Origin: Streptomyces pacificus
GTDB taxonomy: Bacteria > Actinomycetota > Actinomycetes > Streptomycetales > Streptomycetaceae
Direction of reading: 5' to 3'
Length of the DNA: 64,000 nucleotides
Assembly (NCBI RefSeq): GCF_011766325.1
Contig: NZ_BLLG01000005.1
Coordinates: forward strand, 124,001-188,000
The translations under genes were made by a program, and so were the position numbers. This document shows, piece by piece, positions 1 to 8,418 of this stretch. The notes under the pieces were generated by a model, which saw only the letters and a list, made by a program, of their open reading frames with translations, searched no databases and had not been told where the DNA came from. Position 1 is the first letter of the stretch, and every line of letters starts with the position of its first letter.

Positions 1-431
1 TGACCGGTCACACCGAGGCCGTGCGCGTCGTGTACGACCCGTCCACCGTCTCCTACGCACAGCTGCTGAAGGTCTTCTGGGAGGCCCACGACCCGACCCA
101 GGGCTTCCGCCAGGGCAACGACGTGGGCACGCAGTACCGCTCGGCGATCTACACCCACACCCCGGCACAGGCCGACGCCGCGGAGGCCTCTCGCAACGCC
201 TACCAGAAGGTGCTGACAGGCGCGGGCCACGGCACGATCACGACCGAGATCCTGCCCGCGCAGGGCCGCACGTTCCATCCGGCCGAGGGATACCACCAGC
301 AGTACCTCGACAAGAACCCGGGAGGCTACTGCGGCATCGGCGGGACGGGGGTCGAGCTGGGCGAGCCGTTCGAGACGAACCGGGGAACCTCGTGCCCGAC
401 GGGGATCGCTCCGGCACCGACCGAGACATAG
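1..431 (+). CDS. msrA: Peptide-methionine (S)-S-oxide reductase, 3' part
   Basis: This is the C-terminal part of MsrA, which reduces methionine-S-sulfoxide in proteins and free methionine in the cytoplasm. The gene begins upstream of the window, so the catalytic GCFW motif is not visible. The frame is open from base 3. What remains shows family hallmarks: [10 protein letters not shown] near the start, [19 protein letters not shown] and the terminal GYCGIGGTG. The reading frame ends at 431. The next gene, on the minus strand, converges on it across about 210 bp that hold only short GC-rich repeats. Confidence 0.93.
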   Translation, partial: TGHTEAVRVVYDPSTVSYAQLLKVFWEAHDPTQGFRQGNDVGTQYRSAIYTHTPAQADAAEASRNAYQKVLTGAGHGTITTEILPAQGRTFHPAEGYHQQYLDKNPGGYCGIGGTGVELGEPFETNRGTSCPTGIAPAPTET

Positions 432-643
432 CCGGCCCGCATGCCGCGGGCCCGCATGCCGCCGACCCGCGTGCCGTTCGGCGCCTCCGGCTCACATGCG
501 GCAGAGGACGATCGGCCGCCCGAACGGCGCGCATGGGCGCCCGCGCCGGCGTTCCCCCGGCCCCCCGGCCCCCCGGCCCACGGTGCCGCCGCTGCCCGGC
601 ATCCCCCCGGCCCAGCCCGTTCCGCAACCGCGGCGCGTCCGTG

Positions 644-1471
644 TCACCAGCCGATGGCGAGTGCCACCAATGCCACCGCGCTGACGCTGAACGGGGTGAT
701 GCGCCGGGGGCTCAGCACCGCGAACGAAGCGTGGGTGAGCACGGCGAGCGCGAACACGGCCGTCGCCGGCAGCAGTCCCAGCACCCCTAGGCCCAGCAGC
801 ATCTCGATGGCGATCGTCAGCTTGGCGAGCCAGGCACAGGACCTCTGCGCCAGCCCCGTGGAGAGGGCCCGTGAGAGCCGGCGCGGCGAGATGAGCCGGA
901 TGAAGTCGGTGTTGCCCGCCGCCGCCTGGAAACAGGACAGGACGACTTCGTCCAGCAGCACCTGGCCGGACCGGAAGGGCACCGACCATGCCTTGCGGAT
1001 CGCCGAGACGAGATACATCTGCGCCACGCCGATCGCGGCCAGGACGCGGACGGCCGTCCCCGGCTGTCCGCCGAGCGCCACGATCGTCTCCCCGGCCGTG
1101 ACGACCACGGCGAGGACGGCCGTGCAGAGCAGCGTCGACCGTTTCCGGTGCAGGTACTGCTCCGCCATGAGCGCCGCGCCCAGGCAGCCGGCACACAGTG
1201 CGAGAAGAGCGGCCGACCACGTGCCCGGGGCCGCCGCGAGGAGGCGGTAGAGGGCGAGCACGCCGCACGCCGCGGCGAAACCGGCACCCGCCCGTGCGTT
1301 GCGGCTGCGCCGACTCGCGGCTCTCCCGGTGAGCACGCCTTTGTCGGGAACGAATATCCGGTGGCCCGCGCGCTGTGCGTTCCGGCAGTCGAGCAGAACG
1401 ACCGTGAACCACCAGGCCCCGGCGACAGGGAGGGCGACCAGTCCCGCGAGCAGCTGGGTGTCAGCGCCCAT
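644..1471 (-). CDS. Polytopic membrane protein, HTTM/MauE-like
   Basis: This 275-residue protein has about seven or eight hydrophobic segments, starting with LLAGLVALPVAGAWWFTVVL. The middle part (AIRKAWSVPFRSGQVLLDEVV, then a further membrane pair) resembles the RK/W-G pattern of HTTM (vitamin-K-carboxylase-like) and MauE/DoxX-type membrane proteins, but I cannot place it with certainty. The start is the ATG at 1471, which overlaps the stop of the upstream gene by 11 bp. The two are therefore translationally coupled. It is the last gene of a same-strand group that starts with a short acidic peptide at 2089. SdpB-type proteins, which mature peptide toxins, also carry HTTM domains, so a role in peptide processing or immunity is possible but unproven. 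Confidence 0.6.
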   Translation of the reverse strand: MGADTQLLAGLVALPVAGAWWFTVVLLDCRNAQRAGHRIFVPDKGVLTGRAASRRSRNARAGAGFAAACGVLALYRLLAAAPGTWSAALLALCAGCLGAALMAEQYLHRKRSTLLCTAVLAVVVTAGETIVALGGQPGTAVRVLAAIGVAQMYLVSAIRKAWSVPFRSGQVLLDEVVLSCFQAAAGNTDFIRLISPRRLSRALSTGLAQRSCAWLAKLTIAIEMLLGLGVLGLLPATAVFALAVLTHASFAVLSPRRITPFSVSAVALVALAIGW

Positions 1472-1847
1472 CGCCGATACCGGCGAGGACCGCCGCGACG
1501 ATCGCCAGCGCTTCCTCGCGGGTTGCCTTTTCCAACCGCACCCGCGAACCGGCGAACCGGGCGGTGAAGGAGCCACCGGACGTGAGGAAGACGGCGCCTT
1601 CCGGTTGGTGGCGCGGGTCCCATGTCAGTTCTCTGATATCGGCGGGGAGCAGATCATGGGAATCCGGGGCGAGACCCACATCGGTCACCCGCAGCGGGAC
1701 CACGGCGCCGGTGCCGGCATCCCGTGCCCAGACCAGCATCAGCGAGGAGGCGAGATACATGGGCCAGGCGAAGAACCACTGCCGCTTGGCCAGCAGACCC
1801 GCCGCCACGGCTGCCCCGGCTCCCGCACCCACCAGGAGCGCTTCCAC
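1461..1847 (-). CDS. Small membrane-anchored protein of unknown function
   Basis: A 128-residue protein with two N-terminal hydrophobic helices (about residues 3-20 and 26-41), then a soluble C-terminal domain that contains ELTWDP and GGSFTARFAGSRVRLEKA. I do not recognise a family. The soluble part looks like a small beta-rich domain followed by a helix. The stop overlaps the start of the larger membrane protein by 11 bp, so the two probably form a membrane pair. A 50-residue acidic peptide gene lies 90 bp upstream on the same strand. Confidence 0.6.
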   Translation of the reverse strand: MEALLVGAGAGAAVAAGLLAKRQWFFAWPMYLASSLMLVWARDAGTGAVVPLRVTDVGLAPDSHDLLPADIRELTWDPRHQPEGAVFLTSGGSFTARFAGSRVRLEKATREEALAIVAAVLAGIGDGR

Positions 1848-1936
1848 TGCCGCCCTCCCCTCCGGAACGAAGGAGGGCGGTGAGCGGCCGGGCGGGGATA
1901 CCCGAGTGCGGCCGCTCGCCGCCTCCAGGGAGCCTG

Positions 1937-2089
1937 TCAGTAGGTCTGCTGCCCGTCTTCCAGGTCCTTCGACACCTTCTCGGCCTCACCCTGGGTGAGG
2001 TCCTCGACCTCGGACATGCGCTCGGCCTCGCCGCTGGTGTCCTCGGGCCTGGACCGTGCGCTCTCGGTCGTCTCGAAGTTCTTCTTCAT
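1937..2089 (-). CDS. Acidic 50-residue peptide, possible peptide precursor
   Basis: The ATG at 2089 has a GGAG-type ribosome binding site 8 bases upstream. The frame could extend to 2245, but the upstream part lacks coding character. The peptide begins MKKNFETTESA, is strongly acidic and charged, has no cysteine or membrane segment, and ends DLEDGQQTY. Its C-terminal half (EVEDLTQGEAEKVSKDLEDG) looks like an amphipathic helix similar in style to RiPP leader regions, but no modification enzyme of a known class adjoins it. The nearest upstream gene on the strand is a SAM methyltransferase, 268 bp away. Two membrane proteins follow directly. It could also be an ordinary small regulatory protein. 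Confidence 0.55.
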   Translation of the reverse strand: MKKNFETTESARSRPEDTSGEAERMSEVEDLTQGEAEKVSKDLEDGQQTY

Positions 2090-2357
2090 AGCCACTCCAT
2101 AGAGAACTCTTATGGATCGGTCACACGAGGGCCACCCGAAAATCGATGCCGGATTGACCGGCCCGCACGGATTCCCCGGTGTTGTGGGCGCACTGTCCGG
2201 CGAGGAGAAGGACTGCGTTTCACGCTTCCTTCGATATTTCTCCAACTATCCCCGCCCGCGCCCTCGCTTACCATTTTAACAGCCGCCTGTCACATGAGCA
2301 CCGAGGTCAAAGGATACTGGCGCTTTCTTGGTCATTGCTTTCCTGTGGGAACCGCAC

Positions 2358-3092
2358 TCAATCGGGGCGGGCAATGGTCAGAACGAGGGTGTACGGAATC
2401 GTGACCTCCCCGTCGGGGAAGTGGGCGTGGAACGCGCACCGCTCGTTCTCCAGGAGCACCGTACGGTCACCGGCCGGCAGGTGAGCCACCGGGGACCTGG
2501 AGCTGATGTCCAGCAGCGCCGTCTCCACCGGCACCCGCCGCTCCCAGTGCAGCGTCTGCGTCGTACGACCGGCGTTCTGCGAAATGCAGGTGCGCAGTGC
2601 GTCGTCCCGAAGCGCGTACTCGGGGCAGGTCCGGTGCAATCGCCTCTCCTGCTGATCGACCCAGGCCACCGACCGGTCCGTGGTGTTCCACCACAGGGCG
2701 AGGGCACCACCGGGCCGCAGGACGCGGAACGCCTCGGGCACGGACCTGGCCGGGTCGGTCCAGTGGAACGCCTGGGCATAGGTCACCAGATCCGCGCCGG
2801 AGTCGGCGAAGGGCAGATGGTGGCCGTCGCCGCGCACCAGCGGGACATCGGGGGTCTTGTCGGAGAACGTGGCGGCCATGCCCGGATCGGGTTCCACGGC
2901 GATCAGCCGCGCTCCGCGGGCGTGCATGGGACGGGTGGCGATACCCGTACCGGCACCCACGTCGATCACCAGGGAGTGCGCCCAGGGGATGCCGACGGTC
3001 TCCTCGATCGTGTCGAAGAGGCTGTCGGGGTAGCCGGGGCGGGCCGCGTCGTACACCTCGGCCACGTGGCCGAAGCGGTCTACCCGGTCCAT
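2358..3092 (-). CDS. Class I SAM-dependent methyltransferase
   Basis: A 244-residue methyltransferase of the Methyltransf_11/UbiE-like type. Motif I (VIDVGAGTGIATRPM) binds SAM, AVEPDPGM follows as the acidic motif II, and FHWTDPARSVPEAFRVLRPGG is the post-III region of this family. The N-terminal RFGHVAEVYDAARPGYP is typical of methyltransferases acting on small molecules. The start is the ATG at 3092 with a weak GGTGA upstream. The open frame continues far upstream through the kinase gene in another phase, but that extension is a shadow. The substrate is unknown. A 194-bp G-rich gap separates it from the upstream kinase. Confidence 0.88.
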   Translation of the reverse strand: MDRVDRFGHVAEVYDAARPGYPDSLFDTIEETVGIPWAHSLVIDVGAGTGIATRPMHARGARLIAVEPDPGMAATFSDKTPDVPLVRGDGHHLPFADSGADLVTYAQAFHWTDPARSVPEAFRVLRPGGALALWWNTTDRSVAWVDQQERRLHRTCPEYALRDDALRTCISQNAGRTTQTLHWERRVPVETALLDISSRSPVAHLPAGDRTVLLENERCAFHAHFPDGEVTIPYTLVLTIARPD

Positions 3093-3162
3093 GTCGTCAC
3101 CGTTCGTCGAGGGCGGGCGGGGGACGCGTACCGCACGTCGCCGATGCGGTCGCGGTCGGCGT

Positions 3163-3256
3163 CGGCGCGGGGGCAGGGGCGGGGGCGGCGCGGGGGCGGG
3201 GCGGCGCGGGGGCGGGGCAGGGCGAGGAGGCAGGGCAGGGCGGGGGAGGACGCGGC
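3163..3256 (+). repeat. G-rich tract with quadruplex potential
   Basis: About ten runs of four or five G, spaced by one to three bases (GGGGGC, GGGGC and similar), lie on the plus strand between the methyltransferase and the histidine kinase. The run density would allow G-quadruplexes in the non-template strand of this minus-strand operon. It encodes nothing convincing. Confidence 0.6.
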
Positions 3257-3286
3257 AGCGGGCCAGGGCCCCGGAGCGGGCCCGCG

Positions 3287-4474
3287 TCAGCGGAGGTCCT
3301 GGTCCGGGAGTTCCAGTCGCAGTGCGTAGCCGCCGTCCTCGGTCGGGCCGGAGTCGAACGTGCCGCCCAGGAGTTCGGCACGCTGACGCAGGCCGACCAG
3401 ACCGTAGTGGGCGCTGGGAAGCGGCAGGGCGGGCCGGGTGGGGGCGGTGTTGGTGACCGTGACGCGGACCGCGCCCCCGTCGCGTCGCACCCGCACCGTG
3501 GCGGTGGCGCCGGGCGCGTGTTTGCGGACATTGGTCAGGGCCTCCTGGACGGTGCGGTAGATGGCGCGCTGGACGGTCGGCGGCAGCCCGTCCGGTTCTC
3601 GGGTGCCGCCGGTCGGCTCCGGGCAGGTGCCGTTGCCGGGCGGTTCCGTGCCGGGCTGCGGCGGGTTCTCGTCGGACGGCAGGTCCGTGTGCAGTTCGGC
3701 CTCGATACCGCTGCCGTCGACGAGCCGCCGGAGGTCCGCCAGGGACGGCTGGGGGGTGAGTTCGGCGGGCCGCCCGCCGGAGGCCCGCAGCACGCTGACC
3801 ATGTGGCGCAGTTCGTCCAGGGTCTGCACGCTCAGCCTGCGGATGGTGCTCGCGGCGTCCCTGACCTCCGGATCGCGGGTGCCGACCTGGAGCGCTCCGG
3901 CCCGTACGGCGATCAGGCTGACCTGGTGGGAGACCACGTCGTGCATCTCGCGGGCGAGCTGGGCCCGTTCCTTGGCCAGGACGGTCTGGGTGGTCAGCAG
4001 CCGCTCGTGGTCCCGGGCCTCGGAGATCTCCGCCAGCCGCAGCGAGAGGTCGCGCCGGGTCTGCACCAGCTGGCCGAGGAAGACGGGGGCCGCCGCCGTG
4101 GCGGCGGTGTAGCCGAGGGTGATGAGGGTGGCGGGCTTCGTCAGGTCGAACACCGGGGACGGCAGCGAGATCATGTCGCAGAGCGTGAACGCCAGCGCGC
4201 AGAGCACAAGCAGGATCCGGCGGCGGGACAGCGAGGCCAGGGTGTAGAGCGCGGCCAGCCCGGCGAAGATCGCGTCGTTCAGGGCGACGGCGGGTAGCGT
4301 GATCAGGAAGACGAGCAGCGGCATCCGGCGGCGCAGCGCCAGCGCGGACGCGCCGGCCAGGGCGAAGCCCAGGCGGAACGGCTCGGCCGGGGTGACGTTG
4401 ACCCAGACGTCGAGCAGCGCCACGACGACCAGCACGGCGTCCATCAGTGGAGGCGGCACGCGACGGGAGGTCAT
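3287..4474 (-). CDS. Two-component sensor histidine kinase, HisKA_3 type
   Basis: A 395-residue NarX/DesK-like kinase. Five or six membrane helices occupy residues 10-140 without a sizeable outer loop, suggesting that it senses the membrane or an intramembrane ligand. The dimerisation/phosphoacceptor segment is REMHDVVSHQVSLI, with the conserved His in MHDVVSH. A HATPase domain follows (EALTNVRKHAPGA for the N box, GLVGLRQRAELLGG for the G box). The insert between them is rich in Pro and Gly (around residues 275-300). The ATG overlaps the stop of the response regulator gene by four bases (ATGA), so the two form an operon with the regulator first. Confidence 0.92.
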   Translation of the reverse strand: MTSRRVPPPLMDAVLVVVALLDVWVNVTPAEPFRLGFALAGASALALRRRMPLLVFLITLPAVALNDAIFAGLAALYTLASLSRRRILLVLCALAFTLCDMISLPSPVFDLTKPATLITLGYTAATAAAPVFLGQLVQTRRDLSLRLAEISEARDHERLLTTQTVLAKERAQLAREMHDVVSHQVSLIAVRAGALQVGTRDPEVRDAASTIRRLSVQTLDELRHMVSVLRASGGRPAELTPQPSLADLRRLVDGSGIEAELHTDLPSDENPPQPGTEPPGNGTCPEPTGGTREPDGLPPTVQRAIYRTVQEALTNVRKHAPGATATVRVRRDGGAVRVTVTNTAPTRPALPLPSAHYGLVGLRQRAELLGGTFDSGPTEDGGYALRLELPDQDLR

Positions 4475-5139
4475 GGCGCATCCCGGTCGCGGGGCTGCTG
4501 CCTGAGCAGGCCCGCCCGCTCGGCGAGCAGGGCGGCCTGGACGCGGCCCGCCACTTCGAGCTTGGTGAGGATGGCGCTGACGTGGTCCTTCACCGTACCG
4601 GTGCCCAGGTGCATACGGGCGGCGATGTCGGCGTTGGAGAGCCCCTCACCGATCAGCACCAGCACGGCGCGCTCCCGGTCGGTCAGCCGGGCGATGCCGC
4701 GTACGGCGGTCTCCTCGGGGCCCGCGTCGAGGTAGCGGTCCACAACGGTCCTGGTGACCTTGGAGGACAGGACGGAGCCGCCGTCGGCGAGGGTCCGCAC
4801 CAGGAACGGCAGGGCCTCGGGGTCGGTGTCCTTGAGCAGGAAGCCGGCGGCCCCCGCACGCAGCGCCGTCGCCACGTACTCGTCCATGTCGAACGTCGTG
4901 AGCATGGCGACGACGGGAGGGTGCGGCAGGCCGCGCAGGGCGTCGAGGACGGTGAGCCCGTCGACGTCCGGCATCCGGATGTCCAGCAGCACCACGTCGG
5001 GGCGGGTCCCCTCGGCGGTCTGGACCGCCTCGGCGCCGGGGACCGCGGCCACGACCTCGATATCGCCGGCCGCGTCGAGGATGTGCTGGAAGCCCGTGCG
5101 GATCAGGGCTTCGTCGTCGACCACCATTACCCGGATCAC
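4471..5139 (-). CDS. Response regulator, NarL/LuxR family
   Basis: A 222-residue response regulator. The receiver domain runs from residue 1 to about 120, with the acidic pocket VVDDEAL, the phosphoacceptor Asp in VLLDIRMPDVDG and the conserved Lys in FLLKDTDP. A LuxR-type helix-turn-helix sits near the C terminus (LTDRERAVLVLIGEGLSNAD, then GTGTVKDHVSAILTKLEV). The GTG at 5139 is chosen because GGAG lies six bases upstream and the receiver begins there. Longer frames upstream run through tandem repeats. It is cotranscribed with the kinase gene that overlaps its stop, and presumably is that kinase's partner. The target genes are not evident. Confidence 0.92.
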   Translation of the reverse strand: MIRVMVVDDEALIRTGFQHILDAAGDIEVVAAVPGAEAVQTAEGTRPDVVLLDIRMPDVDGLTVLDALRGLPHPPVVAMLTTFDMDEYVATALRAGAAGFLLKDTDPEALPFLVRTLADGGSVLSSKVTRTVVDRYLDAGPEETAVRGIARLTDRERAVLVLIGEGLSNADIAARMHLGTGTVKDHVSAILTKLEVAGRVQAALLAERAGLLRQQPRDRDAP

Positions 5140-5274
5140 GCGTGCTCCACTCGCCGTGCCCCGTGAGACCACTGTCCGATTCGTACCATGCCGGACGGTG
5201 GGCCGCGCGGGTGAGCGGACGGGGCGGGCACGGCCCTCCGTGGGGCCGACCGGGCCGGGGGCCAGGGGGCCACC

Positions 5275-5420
5275 GGGTGGCCGGGACGACGGGTGGCCGG
5301 GAGGACGGGTGGCCGGGAGGACAAGCGGCAGGGACCGCAGGAGCGGACGGGGCACAGCGCGGCAGCCGGCTCGGCGGCGCACGGCGGCTCGGCGGCGCAC
5401 GGCGGCTCGGCGGCGCACGG
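5275..5420. repeat. Tandem repeats upstream of the response regulator
   Basis: The 348-bp gap 5140-5487 contains two short arrays. One has about three copies of a 16-17 bp unit based on GTGGCCGGGAGGACGG (about 5275-5322). The other has three exact copies of the 18-bp unit CGGCTCGGCGGCGCACGG (5367-5420). The gap should also carry the promoter of the two-component operon, but no clear -10/-35 pair was seen. Confidence 0.75.
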
Positions 5421-5487
5421 CCGTGCGGCGCCGCGAGCACGACGGCGGACGGGGCGCAGCGCTCCGGCGCGCACGGCGCCGCCCGTG

Positions 5488-5841
5488 TCACCCCGCCGCT
5501 TGCGCGCCGCGCAGCTGCGCCGCCGTGGCCGCCGCGTCGTAACCCTCCGGTACGCCGTCGACGAGGAGGGCGTCGCCGGACATGTGCCGGGTGCGCAGCG
5601 GAAGCAGGGCCTGGTAGTCGGCCGAGGCGTACCAGTCGCGGGCGGCGCGCATCGTCGGGAAGGCGATGACGACGAGCGAGCCGGGCCACTCGCCCTCGAC
5701 GACGTGTCGTTCCGCAGCGCCGTGCACCAGGAAACGGCCGCCGTAGGGGTCGAGTGTGGACTGGATGCGCTCCATGTAGGTCAGCACCTCGTCATCGAGG
5801 CGCGCCGGGGGGAAGAGGTTTCCGATCGCGTATGCGCTCAT
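5488..5841 (-). CDS. DUF1330 family protein
   Basis: A 117-residue protein of the DUF1330 ferredoxin-like (dimeric alpha/beta barrel) family. Characteristic segments are ERIQSTLDPYGGRFLVHGA, VIAFPTMRAARDWYASADYQ and the end of the barrel at MSGDALLVDGV. The ATG at 5841 fits the family start (MSAYAIGNL). An upstream in-frame start at 5892 would add 17 residues of poor coding quality. The function of the family is unknown. The gene stands alone between a repeat region and a polypurine tract. Confidence 0.85.
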   Translation of the reverse strand: MSAYAIGNLFPPARLDDEVLTYMERIQSTLDPYGGRFLVHGAAERHVVEGEWPGSLVVIAFPTMRAARDWYASADYQALLPLRTRHMSGDALLVDGVPEGYDAAATAAQLRGAQAAG

Positions 5842-5905
5842 ACCCCGATCGTGGCGCAGCCTGGCCGCCTGGTCGATTACCTCGGAGGTCAAGCGGCGGG
5901 GTGCT

Positions 5906-5963
5906 CGGGAGGGAAAGAGGGAGGGAGAGAAAGGCAGGGAGGCGCAGGGAGGGGCAGGGAGGT
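5906..5963 (+). repeat. Polypurine tract rich in GGGA
   Basis: A nearly pure purine stretch on the plus strand made of GGGA, AAGA and GGAGG blocks, between the DUF1330 and alcohol dehydrogenase genes. It could form a quadruplex or triplex and is otherwise uninterpretable. The dehydrogenase is transcribed toward it. Confidence 0.6.
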
Positions 5964-6142
5964 GCGCCGCCGGCGGTTATGCGGCCCGGCCCGTGGGGTG
6001 GGTGCGCCGATGCCGAGCCCCGCAGGAGGGCCCGGCACGGCGGTGGCATCCCCGCCCGGCGCGGCACGGCGGTGGGACCCGCATGGCACGGGGCCGCGCA
6101 GCCGGTCGTCCGGCTCCGCGGCCCCGGTCGGGGACTGCGGGG

Positions 6143-7195
6143 TCAGATCGTGGTGGTGTCGATCACGAACCGGTAGCGCACATCGCTGCGCAGCACCCGC
6201 TCGTACGCCTCGTTGATCTGGTCCGCGCGGATCACCTCGATCTCGGCGCCCAGGCCGTGCTCGGCGCAGAAGTCGAGCATCTCCTGGGTTTCCGGGATGC
6301 CGCCGATCGTGGAGCCGGCGAGGGCCTTGCGGCCCCCGATCAGGGAGAAGAGATTGAGCGATACGGGCTCCTCGGGGGCGCCGACGTTCACCATCGTGCC
6401 GTCCGTCTTCAGCAGGCCCAGGAATTTGTCGAGGGGCAGCGGCGCCGAGACGGTGCTGATGATCAGGTCGAAGCTGCCGGCGAGGGTCTCGAAGGTGGCG
6501 TCGTCGCTGGTGGCGTAGTAGTGCCTGGCGCCGAGCGACAGCCCGTCGTCCTTCTTGCGCAGCGACTGGGACAGTACGGTCACCTCCGCCCCGAGCGCGT
6601 TGGCGATCTTGACGGCCATGTGGCCGAGGCCGCCGAGTCCGACGACGGCGATCTTCCGGCCGGGGCCGGCGTTCCAGTGCCGCAGCGGGGAGTAGACCGT
6701 GATCCCGGCGCAGAGCAGCGGCGCGGCCACGTCGAGGGAGAGCCCGTCGGGGATCCGCACGGTGAACGCCTCGTCCACGACGATATGCGTGGCGTAGCCG
6801 CCGTACGTGGGCTCCCCGTTCTTGTCGAGGGCGTTGTACGTCATGACGCTGCCGTTGGCGCAGTGCTGCTGGAATCCGGCCCGGCAGTTGTCGCACACCC
6901 GGCAGGAGTCGACCATGCAGCCGACGCCGACGCGGTCGCCGACGGCGAACGAGGTGACGCCGGGGCCGGTCTCGGTGACGATGCCGGCGATCTCGTGGCC
7001 GGGGACCATCGGGAAGATGCCCTCGCCCCAGCCGTCGCGGGCCTGGTGGATGTCCGAGTGGCAGACGCCGGCGTACTTGATCTCGATCAGGACATCGTGC
7101 TCGCCGACCGCCCGCCGCGGGATGGTGGTGCGCTCCAGCGGGGCCTTCGCGGCAGGCGCCGCATAGGCGGGAACAGTGGTCGCTTGTGTGGTCAT
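6143..7195 (-). CDS. NAD(P)-dependent zinc alcohol dehydrogenase
   Basis: A 350-residue medium-chain dehydrogenase of the cinnamyl-alcohol/YahK type, which interconverts aldehydes and primary alcohols. Catalytic zinc ligands are seen in GVCHSDIH and PGHEIAG. The structural zinc loop has four Cys in [18 protein letters not shown]. The nucleotide fold is [20 protein letters not shown], and [10 protein letters not shown] follows as in YahK homologues. The start is the ATG at 7195 with GAGG upstream. It is divergent from an XRE-type regulator (start 7322). This arrangement suggests that the regulator controls it from the 126-bp intergenic region. Confidence 0.93.
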   Translation of the reverse strand: MTTQATTVPAYAAPAAKAPLERTTIPRRAVGEHDVLIEIKYAGVCHSDIHQARDGWGEGIFPMVPGHEIAGIVTETGPGVTSFAVGDRVGVGCMVDSCRVCDNCRAGFQQHCANGSVMTYNALDKNGEPTYGGYATHIVVDEAFTVRIPDGLSLDVAAPLLCAGITVYSPLRHWNAGPGRKIAVVGLGGLGHMAVKIANALGAEVTVLSQSLRKKDDGLSLGARHYYATSDDATFETLAGSFDLIISTVSAPLPLDKFLGLLKTDGTMVNVGAPEEPVSLNLFSLIGGRKALAGSTIGGIPETQEMLDFCAEHGLGAEIEVIRADQINEAYERVLRSDVRYRFVIDTTTI

Positions 7196-7321
7196 GCATC
7201 GAGGCTGACCTCTTTCCCGGGGATCACCCAGCCCCCTGTTCTGCGTACGTCCGCCGTGCCTACCACTGGCAGGGTCAGGCTCCGCACCCCTGCAGCCATC
7301 CGGAACCGGAATACTTGACGT

Positions 7322-8212
7322 ATGGACCAGCGTGCCGAACTCAGTGAATTCCTGCGCTCGCGCCGGGCCCGGCTGAAGCCGGAGGACGTCGGCCTGCCCG
7401 ACTTCGGCCGGCACCGCCGGGTGCCCGGGCTACGCCGGGAGGAGCTGGCGCAGCTGGCCGGGGTGTCCGTGGCGTACTACACCCGGCTCGAGCAGGGCCA
7501 CGGGCAGAACGTGTCCTTCGAGGTGCTCGACTCGATCGCCCGCGCCCTGCGGCTCTCGGACACCGAGCGCGACCATCTGACCCATCTGGCGAAGCCGAAC
7601 CAGAAGAAGAAGAAAAGGTCCTCGCGACCGACCCATGCGCTGCGGCCGCAGCTCCAGGTGCTGATCGACGCGATGGACGCGATACCGGCCCTGTACATCG
7701 GGCGCCGGATGGAGGTCCTGGGCTGGAACCGGATGGCGTCCGCCCTGTTCGGGGACTTCGCGACCCGGCCTCCCGAGCAGCGGAACATGGCGCGGATGGT
7801 GTTCCTCGAGCCGGAGACGCGGGATCTGCACGTCGACTGGGAGTGCAAGGCGGTTGAGGTGGTGAGCTCGCTGCGGCTGTGCGCGGGCTGCCACCCGGAC
7901 GATCGCGAACTCTCTGCGCTGGTGGGTGAGTTGTCGGTGAAGAGCGAGGATTTCCGTACCCTGTGGGCGGCCCACACGGTGCAGGAGAAGGGGCACGGGA
8001 CGAAGCGGCTGCACCACCGGCTGGTGGGCGGGATGACGCTGTCCTACGAGACGCTGCGGGTGCCCGACGACCACGATCTGTCGCTGGTGACCTACCACGC
8101 GGAGCCGGGCTCGGCGTCCGAGGAGTCACTGGGGCTGCTGGCGAAGTGGGGCGTCGACGAGAAGACGTACCCGGTGGGCGACCGCCGGGCACGGGACGCG
8201 GACGTGACCTGA
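7322..8212 (+). CDS. XRE-family regulator with MmyB-like ligand-binding domain
   Basis: A 296-residue regulator. The N-terminal helix-turn-helix (residues about 33-85) includes [20 protein letters not shown] followed by EQG. The C-terminal part (from about residue 105) is the MmyB-like PAS-type ligand-binding domain common in Actinobacteria: [29 protein letters not shown], and a final [24 protein letters not shown] segment. It binds an unknown small hydrophobic ligand. It is divergent from the alcohol dehydrogenase and likely regulates it. The ATG at 7322 has no strong ribosome binding site. Confidence 0.92.
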   Translation: MDQRAELSEFLRSRRARLKPEDVGLPDFGRHRRVPGLRREELAQLAGVSVAYYTRLEQGHGQNVSFEVLDSIARALRLSDTERDHLTHLAKPNQKKKKRSSRPTHALRPQLQVLIDAMDAIPALYIGRRMEVLGWNRMASALFGDFATRPPEQRNMARMVFLEPETRDLHVDWECKAVEVVSSLRLCAGCHPDDRELSALVGELSVKSEDFRTLWAAHTVQEKGHGTKRLHHRLVGGMTLSYETLRVPDDHDLSLVTYHAEPGSASEESLGLLAKWGVDEKTYPVGDRRARDADVT

Positions 8213-8259
8213 CCCGGGAGAGGTGCGGGTGCGGCCCTGAAGGGACGCAGACCGACGGG

Positions 8260-8343
8260 GAGGGACGCAACCCGGCCCGGGAGGGACGCAACCCGGCCCG
8301 GGAGGGACGCAACCCGGCCCGGGAGGGACGCAACCCGGCCCGG
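8260..8343 (+). repeat. Four exact 21-bp tandem repeats
   Basis: Four consecutive identical 21-bp units beginning GAGGGACGCAACCCGG, preceded by a diverged partial copy around 8239. The array sits between two convergent genes, the XRE regulator and the transpeptidase. No hairpin with the form of a terminator is obvious in it. Confidence 0.9.
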
Positions 8344-8418
8344 ACGACCGGGTCACGTCGGCACCGCCGATACGGGCGGGGCCCGCGGTGCGGGTGAGCC
8401 GCCGGGCGGCGGGGCCCG

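Noticed and set aside
441..1412. Plus- and minus-strand frames overlapping the HTTM-like membrane protein gene.
   Set aside because: They have Arg/Pro/Ala-rich translations without hydrophobic segments, in contrast to the consistent membrane helices of the chosen frame.
2358..3092. Tailoring methyltransferase of a biosynthetic gene cluster.
   Set aside because: No core biosynthetic enzyme (PKS, NRPS, terpene, lanthipeptide or lasso) occurs nearby. Only the small peptide cassette keeps the idea open.
2358..4481. A single 707-codon frame appearing to fuse a kinase-region protein to the methyltransferase.
   Set aside because: The kinase is encoded in another frame of the same stretch, with clear H and N boxes. 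Only the last 244 codons are methyltransferase.
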